A stretch of DNA of 64,000 nucleotides, taken from positions 62,001 to 126,000 of the forward strand of contig CAWGGV010000009.1 of the NCBI GenBank assembly GCA_963822255.1. Direction: 5' to 3'. Under the pieces are notes generated by a model that did no database searches, had not been told where the DNA came from, and saw only the letters and a list, made by a program, of their open reading frames with translations. Both the position numbers and the translations under genes were made by a program. Origin of the DNA: UBA7803 sp963822255 (lineage in GTDB: Bacteria > Pseudomonadota > Gammaproteobacteria > Pseudomonadales > Azotimanducaceae). Shown piece by piece: positions 26,648-35,440 of the stretch (position 1 is the first letter of the stretch; each line of letters starts with the position of its first letter).

Positions 26648-28324
26648 TCAACGCAAGTCGGTGGGGACGAAGAAGAAGTCCCCAACCTCGTGACCCGCTG
26701 CCTTTATGGTTTTGAACTCCGGCGTCTCTTCGAACCCCATGTGCTCCGCCGCCAGCTTCACCTCGTCGCGGATGTGCAGGTACAGCTCCGGGCTCGGCAG
26801 CAGCCGGTTGTTTTTCTCGAGCTCGTCCAGGAACGCCTTGGCGAACACCGAGTGTCCGTCGGCACCCTGATCCAGCACCGGGCTGTCGCCGCCGGACGAC
26901 AACAGCAAGCGTGAGCGCTTGTCGAGCTTGAACCGCAGAAAATCCATGTTGTCGTAGCTCGGACCGTCGTCGCCGAACAGCAGAAAGCTCGGCTCCCGCG
27001 ACAACAGCCCCGCGTAGCAGGAGTCCGCCACCACCAGCACGCGCTTCGCCTTGATGCGCGAGAGGTGGCCGGTCACGAATTCGTTGGCGACCCAGTAGGT
27101 GTTGCGGGGCGGCCGCTCGGCGTTGGCCGGCAACCAGTAACCGATCTCGGTCCCGCCGGTGTTCAGGCGATTGCCGTGTCCGGCATAGAAGATCAACAGG
27201 TTGTCCTGGGGCCCCACCACCTCGTAGAGGTCGTTGATGGCGCGCATGATCTCGATGTTGTCACCGTCGTCGATGCTGAAGACGGTGAAACCGTACTTCT
27301 CCTTCAGGATCTTCTCGGCCCGATGGACGTCGGAAAGCGGAGTCTGCAGATTCTCCAGCTCCTTGTAGTGCTGGTTGCCGATCAGCAGCGCGTAGTACCG
27401 GCCCAGCGACAGATCGTGGTACTTCCGCTCCTTCGCATCCACGTGCCGCTTCACCGGCTCGGCCGGCGAGGGCTCTCGGGTGAGGGAGGTGGCGCCGGCC
27501 GGCGCCGGTTCGGTGGCAGGTACGAGATCCGCCAGCCGCTCCTCACTCTGCGTCTGCTGGGCCTGAAGCTGCTCGATCAGAGTCTTCAGTGTCTGCGCCT
27601 GTGCCTGCGCGTCCGCGCCGTGCTCGGCGGATACGTTCAGCTTCCGTTGCAGCTCCTCCAGTTGCTTCTCGAGCAGGTCGATCTGCTGCGCCTTCTGGCG
27701 CACCTCGGACTCGAGGCTGTTTCGCAGATCTTCACGCTGCCGCTCGGCAACCGAGGCGAACATCACGTCGTCCTCGGCGATGCCCCACGCCTTCCGATAC
27801 CAGTTGAGCGCCTTCAGCTTGTCGTGCTCGACCCCCAGACCCTGCTCGTAGAGGGTGCCGAGATTGAACTCGGCGCGGGTGTATCCCTGATCGGCCGCCT
27901 GCTGATACCAATGCGCCGCAGCCTGGTAGTTGGGTTCGGTGCCGAGACCCTTCTCGAAGATCTCACCCACGTTGGTCTGCGCCTCCGGGTCGCCCGCCTG
28001 GGCCGCCGGCATCCACACCTCGAGCGCCGACTTGTAATCGGCCCGGTCATACGCCGTGTACTCCCCACCGCGGACTTTGCAGTCGGCGGCCGTGGTCTTG
28101 ATGGGCCGGCGCGGCGTGATGTACGTTCGGTTGCCGAGCCGCCGCACCTGGCCAGGCAGCAGGCAGTCGACCACCTGCAGGGCTGCGACCTCCGCGTACC
28201 CCTCCATGGCCTTGCTGGGACTTTTCGCGCTGGCAGCGCCGAACGCGGTCGGCGAGCCGGCTGCCAGCCAGCAGACGATTGCCACCGTCAACGATGAGGT
28301 AAGGGTCCGGTAGGCACAATGCAC
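26648..28324 (-). CDS. Exported caspase-like protease (peptidase C14) with Sel1 repeats
   Basis: 558-residue protein. The GTG at 28324 starts one base after the kinase stop codon and 8 nt after GGGAGG, so it is preferred to the ATG at 28354. A signal peptide precedes two Sel1/TPR-like repeats (about residues 99-180), a coiled coil (about 191-265) and a caspase p20-type domain (about 308-550). The catalytic dyad is visible as His383 in YAGHG and Cys436 in VADSCYAG. Caspase homologues cleave after basic or acidic residues and act in proteolytic signalling; a periplasmic location is inferred. Middle gene of the kinase-caspase-autotransporter operon. Confidence 0.85.
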   Translation of the reverse strand: MHCAYRTLTSSLTVAIVCWLAAGSPTAFGAASAKSPSKAMEGYAEVAALQVVDCLLPGQVRRLGNRTYITPRRPIKTTAADCKVRGGEYTAYDRADYKSALEVWMPAAQAGDPEAQTNVGEIFEKGLGTEPNYQAAAHWYQQAADQGYTRAEFNLGTLYEQGLGVEHDKLKALNWYRKAWGIAEDDVMFASVAERQREDLRNSLESEVRQKAQQIDLLEKQLEELQRKLNVSAEHGADAQAQAQTLKTLIEQLQAQQTQSEERLADLVPATEPAPAGATSLTREPSPAEPVKRHVDAKERKYHDLSLGRYYALLIGNQHYKELENLQTPLSDVHRAEKILKEKYGFTVFSIDDGDNIEIMRAINDLYEVVGPQDNLLIFYAGHGNRLNTGGTEIGYWLPANAERPPRNTYWVANEFVTGHLSRIKAKRVLVVADSCYAGLLSREPSFLLFGDDGPSYDNMDFLRFKLDKRSRLLLSSGGDSPVLDQGADGHSVFAKAFLDELEKNNRLLPSPELYLHIRDEVKLAAEHMGFEETPEFKTIKAAGHEVGDFFFVPTDLR

Positions 28325-28325
28325 T

Positions 28326-29669
28326 TCAGCGACCTCCCAATGCCCGCTGGACACGCTCGCTTGCCCGGGTCAGCGCCGGTTGGTTGCCGAGGAAGTCGTC
28401 CGTCTTCATCACCGCCTGCAGGTTCTCGTTCAGCCGCTCGAGGTCCGCGCGGTTGCCCTCGTCGACGGCCCGCTCGGTCAATCCGCTGAGCAACCCTTCC
28501 AGCGCGTGCACCACGTCCGGATTGCGGGGATGCAGCGCATAGGCATCCCGGTACAGCGAGAGCGCCGAGCCGGCGTCGCCGAACCGTCGAAACGTAGCCG
28601 CTTCCTTGAGGAGCTGGCTGACCTTCTGTTGTGTCTCCGCCGGCAACTGCGCGAACGGAATGTCGGGCGCGGCGCGCGCACTCTCCTGAAACTGCACGTA
28701 GCCGGCGTAGCCTGCCAGCAGCACTCCGAGCAACACCGCCACCCCAGCGACCAGCTTCAGCCGTGAACCGCCCTCCAGCTCACGCAGGAACTCCGCGGCG
28801 TGCTGGGTGCGGGACTCCCTGTCGAACGCCAGCCCATGGCGCAGCGCCCGCCACTCGCGACGCTTGAGTCCGCGCACGGGAGCCGGCTCCAGCCCGCGGT
28901 TGCGCGCCTGCGGCGCAGGCGCACCGTCGAAAGGGTGACGGCCCGAGAGGAGCTGGTAGCTGACGATGGCGAGCGCGTAGACATCGTCGGCGGGATGAGG
29001 CGCCTTGCCTTCGAACATCTCGCAAGCCGCATAGGAGGGTGTCAGCGCGCCGAGATCGCCGGCGTCGAACCGGGTCATTTCCGATGCCTCGATGCGCTCG
29101 GACGCGGGCGCCGCCCGGGCGATGCCAAAATCGAGGATTCGCGTCTGAGCCGCGGTAGTGTAGAAGACGTTGCCGGGCTTGAAGTCCGAGTGGACGATGT
29201 TCTTGTTGTGCGCGTAGGCGAGCCCCAGGCACAGGCCGCGGATGATGGGCAGCGCCTCGGCGCGGCTCATGCCGTCGGGCCGATCGCGGATGACCTCGTC
29301 GAGCGGCTGCCCGTCGAGCTGCTCCATGGTCAGGTAGACGATGTTGTCGTCGCGGTCGAAGTCGTAGACGGTGGCGATGTTGGGATGCGCGAGCGACTGC
29401 GCTTTGCGCGCCTCCCGCTGCAGCGCCACCGCCATGCGGTGATCCCGTCGGAACTGGTCCGAGAGCACCTTCAGCGCCACGTACGGATCGCGGTCGCCGG
29501 TCTCTTCCTTGCGCAGGTCTTTCGCCCGGTATACCACCCCCATGCCGCCACGGCCGAGCACGGCCTCGATGACGAAGCGGCGGTTGACCAGGGAGCCGGC
29601 GGACAATTCCTGTTCCGGCGGCGCGGCCGCGGGCTCGCGGCGTGCCGCTATGGTAGCGTCTTCATCCAT
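28326..29669 (-). CDS. Transmembrane Hanks-type serine/threonine protein kinase
   Basis: 447-residue kinase. The Gly loop GRGGMGVVY (residues 39-47), the catalytic Lys in VALKVL (about 67), the catalytic loop HSDFKPGN (160-167, Asp162) and DFG (180-182) are intact; the usual HRD Arg is Ser, so activation-loop regulation may differ. One transmembrane helix (about 305-325) separates the cytosolic kinase from a periplasmic TPR-like C-terminus (ATFRRFGDAGSALSLYRDAYALHP). ATG 29669 chosen; a TTG 18 bp upstream is possible. The stop is 1 bp from the caspase-like gene start, so signalling to an exported protease is suggested. Confidence 0.87.
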   Translation of the reverse strand: MDEDATIAARREPAAAPPEQELSAGSLVNRRFVIEAVLGRGGMGVVYRAKDLRKEETGDRDPYVALKVLSDQFRRDHRMAVALQREARKAQSLAHPNIATVYDFDRDDNIVYLTMEQLDGQPLDEVIRDRPDGMSRAEALPIIRGLCLGLAYAHNKNIVHSDFKPGNVFYTTAAQTRILDFGIARAAPASERIEASEMTRFDAGDLGALTPSYAACEMFEGKAPHPADDVYALAIVSYQLLSGRHPFDGAPAPQARNRGLEPAPVRGLKRREWRALRHGLAFDRESRTQHAAEFLRELEGGSRLKLVAGVAVLLGVLLAGYAGYVQFQESARAAPDIPFAQLPAETQQKVSQLLKEAATFRRFGDAGSALSLYRDAYALHPRNPDVVHALEGLLSGLTERAVDEGNRADLERLNENLQAVMKTDDFLGNQPALTRASERVQRALGGR

Positions 29670-29718
29670 TGCCTGGAGTGTAGCCAAGCATGCCGGCTAC
29701 GCTACGACCGCGTACCTC

Positions 29719-30099
29719 TCATCGCCTGGCCAGGGCGCCGGCGAGCAGGCTTCCCACGATCGCGCCCGGTGTCGCGGCCACGACGCCGACGATCAGCGCG
29801 ATGACCACCTCGAACGGCCAGAGGTTGTGCGAGGTCGGATCCGCGAACCCGTCGGCAACCACTCGGGCCAGGACGACGGCCGGCACTGCGACCGCCGGCA
29901 CGACGAGAGACCGCCAGATGGATGCGCCGAAGCTCCCTCTGAGGACGGCGGCCACCAGAGCCACCACCGCCAGGCCCCAGCCGTAGAGACCATTTGGCAG
30001 CGACAGCCGGGCGTAGGGAATCTGCCAGTACGGTACGGCGACCGCGAGACACGCGACCGCGAAGCCGACGGCAAAATGTATGCGCAGATCCTTTTGCAT
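29719..30099 (-). CDS. Small multi-pass membrane protein of unknown function
   Basis: 126-residue hydrophobic protein with four predicted membrane segments (HFAVGFAVACLAVAVPY, GWGLAVVALVAAVL, SLVVPAVAVPAVVLARVV, FEVVIALIVGVVAATPGAIVGSLLAG). No family recognised. It lies upstream of the kinase operon on the same strand with a 49-bp gap, so it may be part of the same transcription unit. Confidence 0.55.
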   Translation of the reverse strand: MQKDLRIHFAVGFAVACLAVAVPYWQIPYARLSLPNGLYGWGLAVVALVAAVLRGSFGASIWRSLVVPAVAVPAVVLARVVADGFADPTSHNLWPFEVVIALIVGVVAATPGAIVGSLLAGALARR

Positions 30100-30150
30100 G
30101 CCGCGTCTTCCACAGGTCTCACGTGCCCCTGAAGGATAGCGCAGCCACCG

Positions 30151-30309
30151 GGAATCTCCGGCTGCAACCGTGCTTACCCGTCGATCCCGGGATCTCGCCG
30201 GCCTGCCACGTCTACGTGGCCTCGAAGGCGCACTGATTCGAGATCACCGACGATCTCCCGCAGTATCCGGAGGCGGCGCCGCCGATCAGCCGCGGTGACA
30301 CCGCGGCGT
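30151..30309 (+). pseudogene. 3' remnant of a GFA-family (glutathione-dependent formaldehyde-activating-like) gene
   Basis: The translated plus strand reads VDPGISPACHVYVASKAH, a stop codon, then FEITDDLPQYPEAAPP and a stop at 30309. This matches the C-terminal end of GFA/CENP-V proteins (CHVxVxxKAPWFEITDDLPQ); the stop is a TGA where the family has Trp (TGG). The zinc-binding N-terminal part is missing, so this is a decayed fragment. It occupies most of the 260-bp gap between the membrane protein and the DUF3482 gene. Confidence 0.65.
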
Positions 30310-30360
30310 GACCAGCATCCTCGTCGTCTGGCTGAGCTTCGCGCCGCGGGCGGTGTGTCG

Positions 30361-31758
30361 TCAGGCTTCCAGCGCCAGCAGCTCTTCGACGGCAGCCACC
30401 AGACGGTGACGAGCTTCGCCGTCGGCCGCGTCGCGGGTCAGCCGCCTGAAGCAGGCGGCGAGCTCGCGGCGCAGACGCTCCGGGAGGCGGTCCATGAGGT
30501 GGTCGTCGCCCGCCATGGACAGCGACATCACCTCGCGGCGCGCATGATTACGTTCGGCCACCAGCCGGTGATGGGCCCAGGCCCGTCCGAGCATGACCCA
30601 GGGGAAATTCGGCGCCTTTACCGGGCCTACCTGCAGACTCCGTCCGCCCAGCGATTGCCCCAGCACCTTCACCCGCGCCAGCTCGCTGCCGCCGATCAGT
30701 GCGCCCGCTCCGCCGAGCAGCGCACCGACACCGGTGCCCAGCAGGAACGATGTGCCGCCGAGCAACACGTCGATGCCGCCGCCGGCCACCGCTCCGGACA
30801 AGGCTCCGGACACCACCAGCTGGGTACGCGACAGCCCGAACAGATCCCAGCCCTCTTCGGTGAAGATGTCGGTGCCGAGCAGATCGGCGGATGCCTCCTG
30901 CCGCTCGAGGGTCTGATGGCGGTAGATGCTCTGCACCCGGTCCCTGACGTCCCGCTCCCGGTCGCGGATGCGGTCCCGGAGGCGCTCGGTGAGGCGGGCG
31001 ACCAGCGCGCCGCGCCGTTCCGGCGATACCGCGTCGGCATCCGCGAGTGGTGCCCGCTCGGTCAGCGCCAGGCATGTGATCAGTGCATCCGCGATCTCCG
31101 CCGCGGAGCGACGGCGCCGCCGCTCGCGCTCCGCCGTCAGTGCCCGCACCGCACGGTCGATGGCGTCGCGCCAGCTCTCGTCCAGCTCTGCGAAGGCCGT
31201 TAGCAGGGCGAGACGCTTGGAGAAATCCGCGCGTACGGCGTCGAAAACCCGGACGATCGAGAAATACTGGCCGAGTCCCTGGCGCCAGGCTTCCACGAAG
31301 TCGCCATCGCCGATCAGGTTGATGAGCGCCATGCGGGGCTGGCCCGTCCACTGCAGCACCTGCATTTCCAGCTCGTACTCGGGACCGTACGGCTTGGCGC
31401 CGTCCACCACGTAGAGGATGCCGGCACCCTCCACGATCGGCCCAAGCAGCTCGCACTCGTCGCGATAGCGGGGGTCGCCCCCATGCTGCTCCACGAATCG
31501 AGCCACCAGTGCAGGCCGCTCGTGGGCGGTTGCCGCCCGCTCCTCCAGCCAGTCGAGCACCGCCCTGGCGCGCTGGAAGCCGGGGGTATCCACCAGCACG
31601 TACTGCGGCTCGCCGTCGATGCGAAGCGTGTAGCGGTGGGCAGTGCGGGTGGTGCCCGGGTCCGGCGCGATGGCGATTCGCTCGTCCTCGGCCAAGGTCG
31701 CGACGATGCTGCTTTTGCCCTTGTTGGGATGACCGACGACGGCAAAGGTGGGAATCAC
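30361..31758 (-). CDS. GTPase with DUF3482 domain
   Basis: 465-residue P-loop GTPase. G1 motif GHPNKGKSS at residues 9-17, G3 DTPG in VLVDTPGFQRA, and a C-terminal DUF3482 region with Gly-rich hydrophobic segments (GALSGAVAGGGIDVLLGGTSFLLGTGVGALLGG) that could insert in the membrane. The start ATG overlaps the DUF2868 gene stop by 4 bp, the conserved pairing of these two families. Function unknown; a membrane-associated GTPase complex is likely. Confidence 0.85.
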   Translation of the reverse strand: MIPTFAVVGHPNKGKSSIVATLAEDERIAIAPDPGTTRTAHRYTLRIDGEPQYVLVDTPGFQRARAVLDWLEERAATAHERPALVARFVEQHGGDPRYRDECELLGPIVEGAGILYVVDGAKPYGPEYELEMQVLQWTGQPRMALINLIGDGDFVEAWRQGLGQYFSIVRVFDAVRADFSKRLALLTAFAELDESWRDAIDRAVRALTAERERRRRRSAAEIADALITCLALTERAPLADADAVSPERRGALVARLTERLRDRIRDRERDVRDRVQSIYRHQTLERQEASADLLGTDIFTEEGWDLFGLSRTQLVVSGALSGAVAGGGIDVLLGGTSFLLGTGVGALLGGAGALIGGSELARVKVLGQSLGGRSLQVGPVKAPNFPWVMLGRAWAHHRLVAERNHARREVMSLSMAGDDHLMDRLPERLRRELAACFRRLTRDAADGEARHRLVAAVEELLALEA

Positions 31759-33215
31759 GGGACCGCCGCCTGCAGCACGTAAAGACGCGGATCCTTCAGC
31801 CGCCCGAGCGCCCTCGCCCAGACGTTGCGGTCATCCGCACGCACCTGACGACCCGCCACGTCCACCGGCACCACGGTCACCGAGCACTCCACACCCAGCT
31901 CTTCGCGCAGCACGGCGAGGAAATCCATGAACTCCAGCAGCGGAGGCTCCCAGCCCTTGGTAATGAGCACCACCCGTTTCACCGTGCCGCCGAGGCTGTC
32001 CAGCGCGGACTCCAGCAGGCGCCGGCGGTCGTCCTCGCTCTGCAGGATGCCGAGCGCCACCACGGCACGCGTCTGTACCGCCAGGTTGTCCGCGAGCCAG
32101 CGCTGGGCGTGATCGGTCGACAGCGCCTGATTCCACACCGCCAGCACCAGCCCATCGGCGGTCACCGGCTCGGCCGGCGGCGGCAGACCCTGCCGCTCAG
32201 GGGCCAGATCTTCCTCGCCGGCGTCTCCGCCCGGATCGACCATCGGCGCGTCCAGGCGGTCCCGCAGAGCCGTCACCTCGGGATCGTCGAGCACCAGCGC
32301 CACGGTGGCCCGACGGAGCCGCCAGACGCCCAGAACCATCAGCACCAGGCGCGGCAGAGCGCCGTAGACCAGCATGGTCATGAGCACGAACGGCCACCAG
32401 CTTCCGAGCTGCTCAACCTGAGTGAGCGGCATGCCGCCGTGTTCCAGCCGGAAGTAGCGTGACGCGGCGACGAGCTGCGCATCGGGGGCCGCCTGCGGCA
32501 ACCAGGCGGCCCAGGGAGTCGACAGCGCCGAGACCCACCCATGCACCGCGGCCGGGTTCATGTTCAAGGTGGTGCTCCAGCCGAAGGCCAGATCGCTGAA
32601 CGTGACGCGGAGCAGTGCGACGGCGATCGCCCCGGCAAAGTAGCCGAGCGCCAGCCACTGGGAAAACACCAGAAGCTGCCAGCGCGAAAACGCGGTGACC
32701 CCGCCCGAGCCGAGAAAACCCGGGGCGAACAGCTCCGCGCCAAGGAAACGGTCGAGCCAGGCGCCTGCCCAGCGGCCCAGGTTCATACCCGCGATCACCG
32801 ACTGGAGCGCGCCCAGCCCGGGAATACGCCCCGGAATCAGGATCAAGGTGAACAGCAGCAGCACCAGCGGCAGGCCCACCAGGACACCGAGCAGGGCGAA
32901 CAGGTTGACCGGATACCGGCCCTCATAGCCGAAAGCCACGCCCGCGGCGCTGGCCCCGACCAGTATCCCGACAAACGCGAGCGCGGCCGTCGCCAGCCGC
33001 CGACCGGCCACCACCCGTTCTCCCAGGCTCGACCTGCGATCCCCCCCGCCGTCGCCGCTGCGCGGGATGCGTTGCCACCACGCCAGCACCCGGCCCAGCG
33101 GATCCCGCTCGGCCAGGCCACGGCCTATGGTGCGGTCACGCGCGAGACGGTCCGCGTACGGCGTGCGCCAGTCGTCGTGCAACCAGCGCCGGATGTCGAC
33201 GGCCTGTGCAAGCAC
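31755..33215 (-). CDS. DUF2868 membrane protein
   Basis: 486-residue protein with four to five transmembrane segments in its first two thirds (RRLATAALAFVGILVGASAAGVAF, VNLFALLGVLVGLPLVLLLFTLILI, LVFSQWLALGYFAGAIAVALL, WWPFVLMTMLVYGALPRLVLMVLGVW) and a soluble C-terminal domain with LVLAVWNQAL and KRVVLITKGWEPPLLEFMDFL. Partner of the downstream DUF3482 GTPase (ATGA overlap). Its start lies 27 bp after the stop of the epoxide-hydrolase-like gene. Confidence 0.85.
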   Translation of the reverse strand: MLAQAVDIRRWLHDDWRTPYADRLARDRTIGRGLAERDPLGRVLAWWQRIPRSGDGGGDRRSSLGERVVAGRRLATAALAFVGILVGASAAGVAFGYEGRYPVNLFALLGVLVGLPLVLLLFTLILIPGRIPGLGALQSVIAGMNLGRWAGAWLDRFLGAELFAPGFLGSGGVTAFSRWQLLVFSQWLALGYFAGAIAVALLRVTFSDLAFGWSTTLNMNPAAVHGWVSALSTPWAAWLPQAAPDAQLVAASRYFRLEHGGMPLTQVEQLGSWWPFVLMTMLVYGALPRLVLMVLGVWRLRRATVALVLDDPEVTALRDRLDAPMVDPGGDAGEEDLAPERQGLPPPAEPVTADGLVLAVWNQALSTDHAQRWLADNLAVQTRAVVALGILQSEDDRRRLLESALDSLGGTVKRVVLITKGWEPPLLEFMDFLAVLREELGVECSVTVVPVDVAGRQVRADDRNVWARALGRLKDPRLYVLQAAVP

Positions 33216-33242
33216 CCGTGTTCCGCCTGCCTTGCGCCGGCG

Positions 33243-33614
33243 TCAGCCCTTCATCGCCTGCATGAAGGTGTTGAGGTCGAAGTAGTCGCGCCACTCGCGG
33301 ATCCTGCCGTCCTGCATCTCGAACACGCCCAGGCAAGGCAAGTCGACGTCGCCCTGTCCGGTCTTCGTGCGGTCGACCCGTTCCGCATAGACCCGGTCGC
33401 CGACGGCGCCGATGCTCCTGATCTCCCAGACGGTCTCGGTCCAGCTGGCGGTGAAGCCGCGGATGAACTGCTCGACGTTGTCGCGCCCGCGTACAGGCTC
33501 GGTGGGAATGTTGTGGTAGCAGCCGTCCTCGGTGAAGAACGATGCGATCTCCGCAGGCTCCAGGCGTGACCATGCCTCGATGAAGTTGCGCACGATACGT
33601 TCGTTGTCCAGCAT
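33243..33614 (-). CDS. Limonene-1,2-epoxide hydrolase-like / SnoaL-fold protein
   Basis: 123-residue cone-shaped alpha+beta-barrel protein of the NTF2/SnoaL superfamily. LEH-like features: NFIEAWSRLEPAEIASFFTEDGCYHNIP at the N-terminus, VYAERVDR in the middle and GRIREWRDYFD at the end, which supply the Asp-Arg-Asp set of limonene epoxide hydrolases. AGGAGGA lies 7-13 nt upstream of the ATG. Likely hydrolyses a small epoxide made by the nearby monooxygenase or handles a related intermediate; context inference. Confidence 0.8.
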   Translation of the reverse strand: MLDNERIVRNFIEAWSRLEPAEIASFFTEDGCYHNIPTEPVRGRDNVEQFIRGFTASWTETVWEIRSIGAVGDRVYAERVDRTKTGQGDVDLPCLGVFEMQDGRIREWRDYFDLNTFMQAMKG

Positions 33615-33682
33615 GGGCTGGTCCTCCCTGGCGTCGTGGAATGGAAGTGCGACTATACCGGTTGCGGCCGCGCCGCGGGCAC

Positions 33683-34873
33683 TCAGGCTGCCGGGGACGG
33701 GCCGGGAGCGCTGCGCTGCACCGCCAGCCACGCCAGCGCCGCGGCCATGACTGCAAGCAGGGGCAGGGTTCCCCACAACACGCCGTACCAGCCCGCCTCG
33801 TGCACCACCGAGCCCGACAGCAGCGACCCCAGCGCGGCGACGCCGAACACGCAGAAGTCGTTCACCGCCTGCGCGCTGTAGCGCTCCTCCGGCCGATAGC
33901 TCGTCACCAGCAGGCTCGTGGCGCCGACGAACAGGAAGTTCCAGCCCACCCCGAGCAGTGCCAGAGCGAAGAAGTAGTGGAGGAAGTGGTGCCCCTGGAG
34001 CGCGACGGTGACAGTTACCGCGAACGCGGCGAGGCCCACGGCCATCAGCCGCCCGGTGCCGAGCCAGCCGATCAGCAACGCCGAGGCGAGCGAGGGCAGG
34101 TACATGGCCAGCACGTGGCCGCGGATGACGGCCGCCGTGTCGCCGAGGGAGAAGCCGTCCAGCACGTGCATGGAAATGGGCGTCGCCGTCATGACGAAGG
34201 TCATCACGCCCTGGCCCACCACGCCGCCGAGCACGGCGATGACGAACAGCGGCTGCCGCGCAATGGCCGTCCAGGGCCGTCCCCCGGGCACCCCTTCAGT
34301 CGGCGCCGGCAACGGCGCATCCACCAGCAGGCAGAGCAATCCGGCCGCGACCGCGAACATCACCGCGAGCACCAGGAACGAGCCGGCGAACGGCGCATCG
34401 GGCAGCCATCCGGCTGCTCTGGTCGCGAGCCCGGGGCCGATGAACGCACCGCCCACCGCGCCCAGCAGAACCAGCGAAACCGCGCGGCCGGAGCGCGCCA
34501 GCTCCACGCTTTCTGCTGCAGCGAACCGGTACTGCTGAGCGAACGCGAGCTTGCCGCCCACCAGCAGGGTGGCCAGGCACAACAGCGCGAAGCTCGAAAG
34601 CCACAATGCCAGCGCACCCAGCAGCGCAGCGGCAGAGGCGCCGGCTGCCGCCAGCGAGAAGCCGCGGCGGCGGCCGATGCGGCGCATGAGCAGCGCCGCC
34701 GGCACCGCGGTGACTGCCGTGCCCACGACCATCAGCGACATGGGCGCCGTCGCCAGGGCAGGATCCGGCGCCAGGGCATCGCCGGCGATGCCGCCCACGG
34801 TGACCACCAGCGAGGCGGCACCGGTGGCCATACACTGGCAGGCCATGAGGACGGCGAGATTGCGGCGGGACAT
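33683..34873 (-). CDS. MFS transporter
   Basis: 396-residue, about twelve-segment major-facilitator transporter. The typical cytoplasmic loop 2 motif appears as RRIGRRRGFSLAAAGA. ATG 34873 (MSRRNLAVLMACQ) is chosen over 34921 because the upstream extension is hydrophilic and overlaps the VOC gene. Located in a same-strand run TonB receptor - VOC - MFS - LEH-like protein, so it probably carries the same substrate or a product across the inner membrane. Confidence 0.82.
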   Translation of the reverse strand: MSRRNLAVLMACQCMATGAASLVVTVGGIAGDALAPDPALATAPMSLMVVGTAVTAVPAALLMRRIGRRRGFSLAAAGASAAALLGALALWLSSFALLCLATLLVGGKLAFAQQYRFAAAESVELARSGRAVSLVLLGAVGGAFIGPGLATRAAGWLPDAPFAGSFLVLAVMFAVAAGLLCLLVDAPLPAPTEGVPGGRPWTAIARQPLFVIAVLGGVVGQGVMTFVMTATPISMHVLDGFSLGDTAAVIRGHVLAMYLPSLASALLIGWLGTGRLMAVGLAAFAVTVTVALQGHHFLHYFFALALLGVGWNFLFVGATSLLVTSYRPEERYSAQAVNDFCVFGVAALGSLLSGSVVHEAGWYGVLWGTLPLLAVMAAALAWLAVQRSAPGPSPAA

Positions 34874-34917
34874 GGGAGCGGAGTATCCGGCACCGGGCCG
34901 GCGCCGGAAAGCCCCGC

Positions 34918-35436
34918 TCAATGCTCCCGGCGGGGCAGGTCATCGGTCCGGCTGCCGAGCTGGCCAGGGAAGTATTCGATCAGCTCGACGATATGCCCGT
35001 CCGGATCCTCGAAGCAGACGACGCCCTTGACGCCGATCACCGGATCGGGCCCCCGCAGCGGCTGGGTCGGCGCAAGCCCCCGGGTGGCCAGATCCTCCAC
35101 GGCGTTGGCCACGTTGTGGGTCAACAGAGCCATGACCCGCGGGATCCGCGCGTCGACGGGCCGGCCGGCGTTCTCGTCGAGCCAGCGCGGCCTGATCCAC
35201 TCGATCAGGTCGATGCGGGTCTGCAGCTCGTCGTCCCGGGGCAGGACGAGCTGTACCGCCCGCCCCTGGGCGCCGGGCACCATCTTGAAGTTGGCGCCCA
35301 CGTAGTCGGGCCATTCAACCTCACGGTTGTCTTTGATCACCTCGAAGCCGAAGTGCCCGTAGAACGCCATGGACCGCTCCACATTCGTGCAGGGCAGGAT
35401 GAAATGGAAGATAGACCGCGCGTACCAGTCCGTCAC
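34918..35436 (-). CDS. VOC (glyoxalase/dioxygenase) superfamily protein
   Basis: 172-residue protein with a pair of beta-alpha-beta-beta-beta modules typical of VOC metalloenzymes: FHFILPCTNVERSMAFYGHFGFEV at the start and GVKGVVCFEDPDGHIVELIEYFP at the end, with Glu in the last strand as a metal ligand and His in the first. Starts at GTG 35436, only 4 bp after the TonB receptor stop, so translation is probably coupled. Substrate unknown; likely in the same catabolic unit. Confidence 0.82.
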   Translation of the reverse strand: MTDWYARSIFHFILPCTNVERSMAFYGHFGFEVIKDNREVEWPDYVGANFKMVPGAQGRAVQLVLPRDDELQTRIDLIEWIRPRWLDENAGRPVDARIPRVMALLTHNVANAVEDLATRGLAPTQPLRGPDPVIGVKGVVCFEDPDGHIVELIEYFPGQLGSRTDDLPRREH

Positions 35437-35440
35437 CGGG

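Noticed and set aside
24064..26715. Long plus-strand reading frame opposite the autotransporter
   Set aside because: Its composition is that of antisense GC-rich DNA; the minus strand encodes a clear autotransporter.
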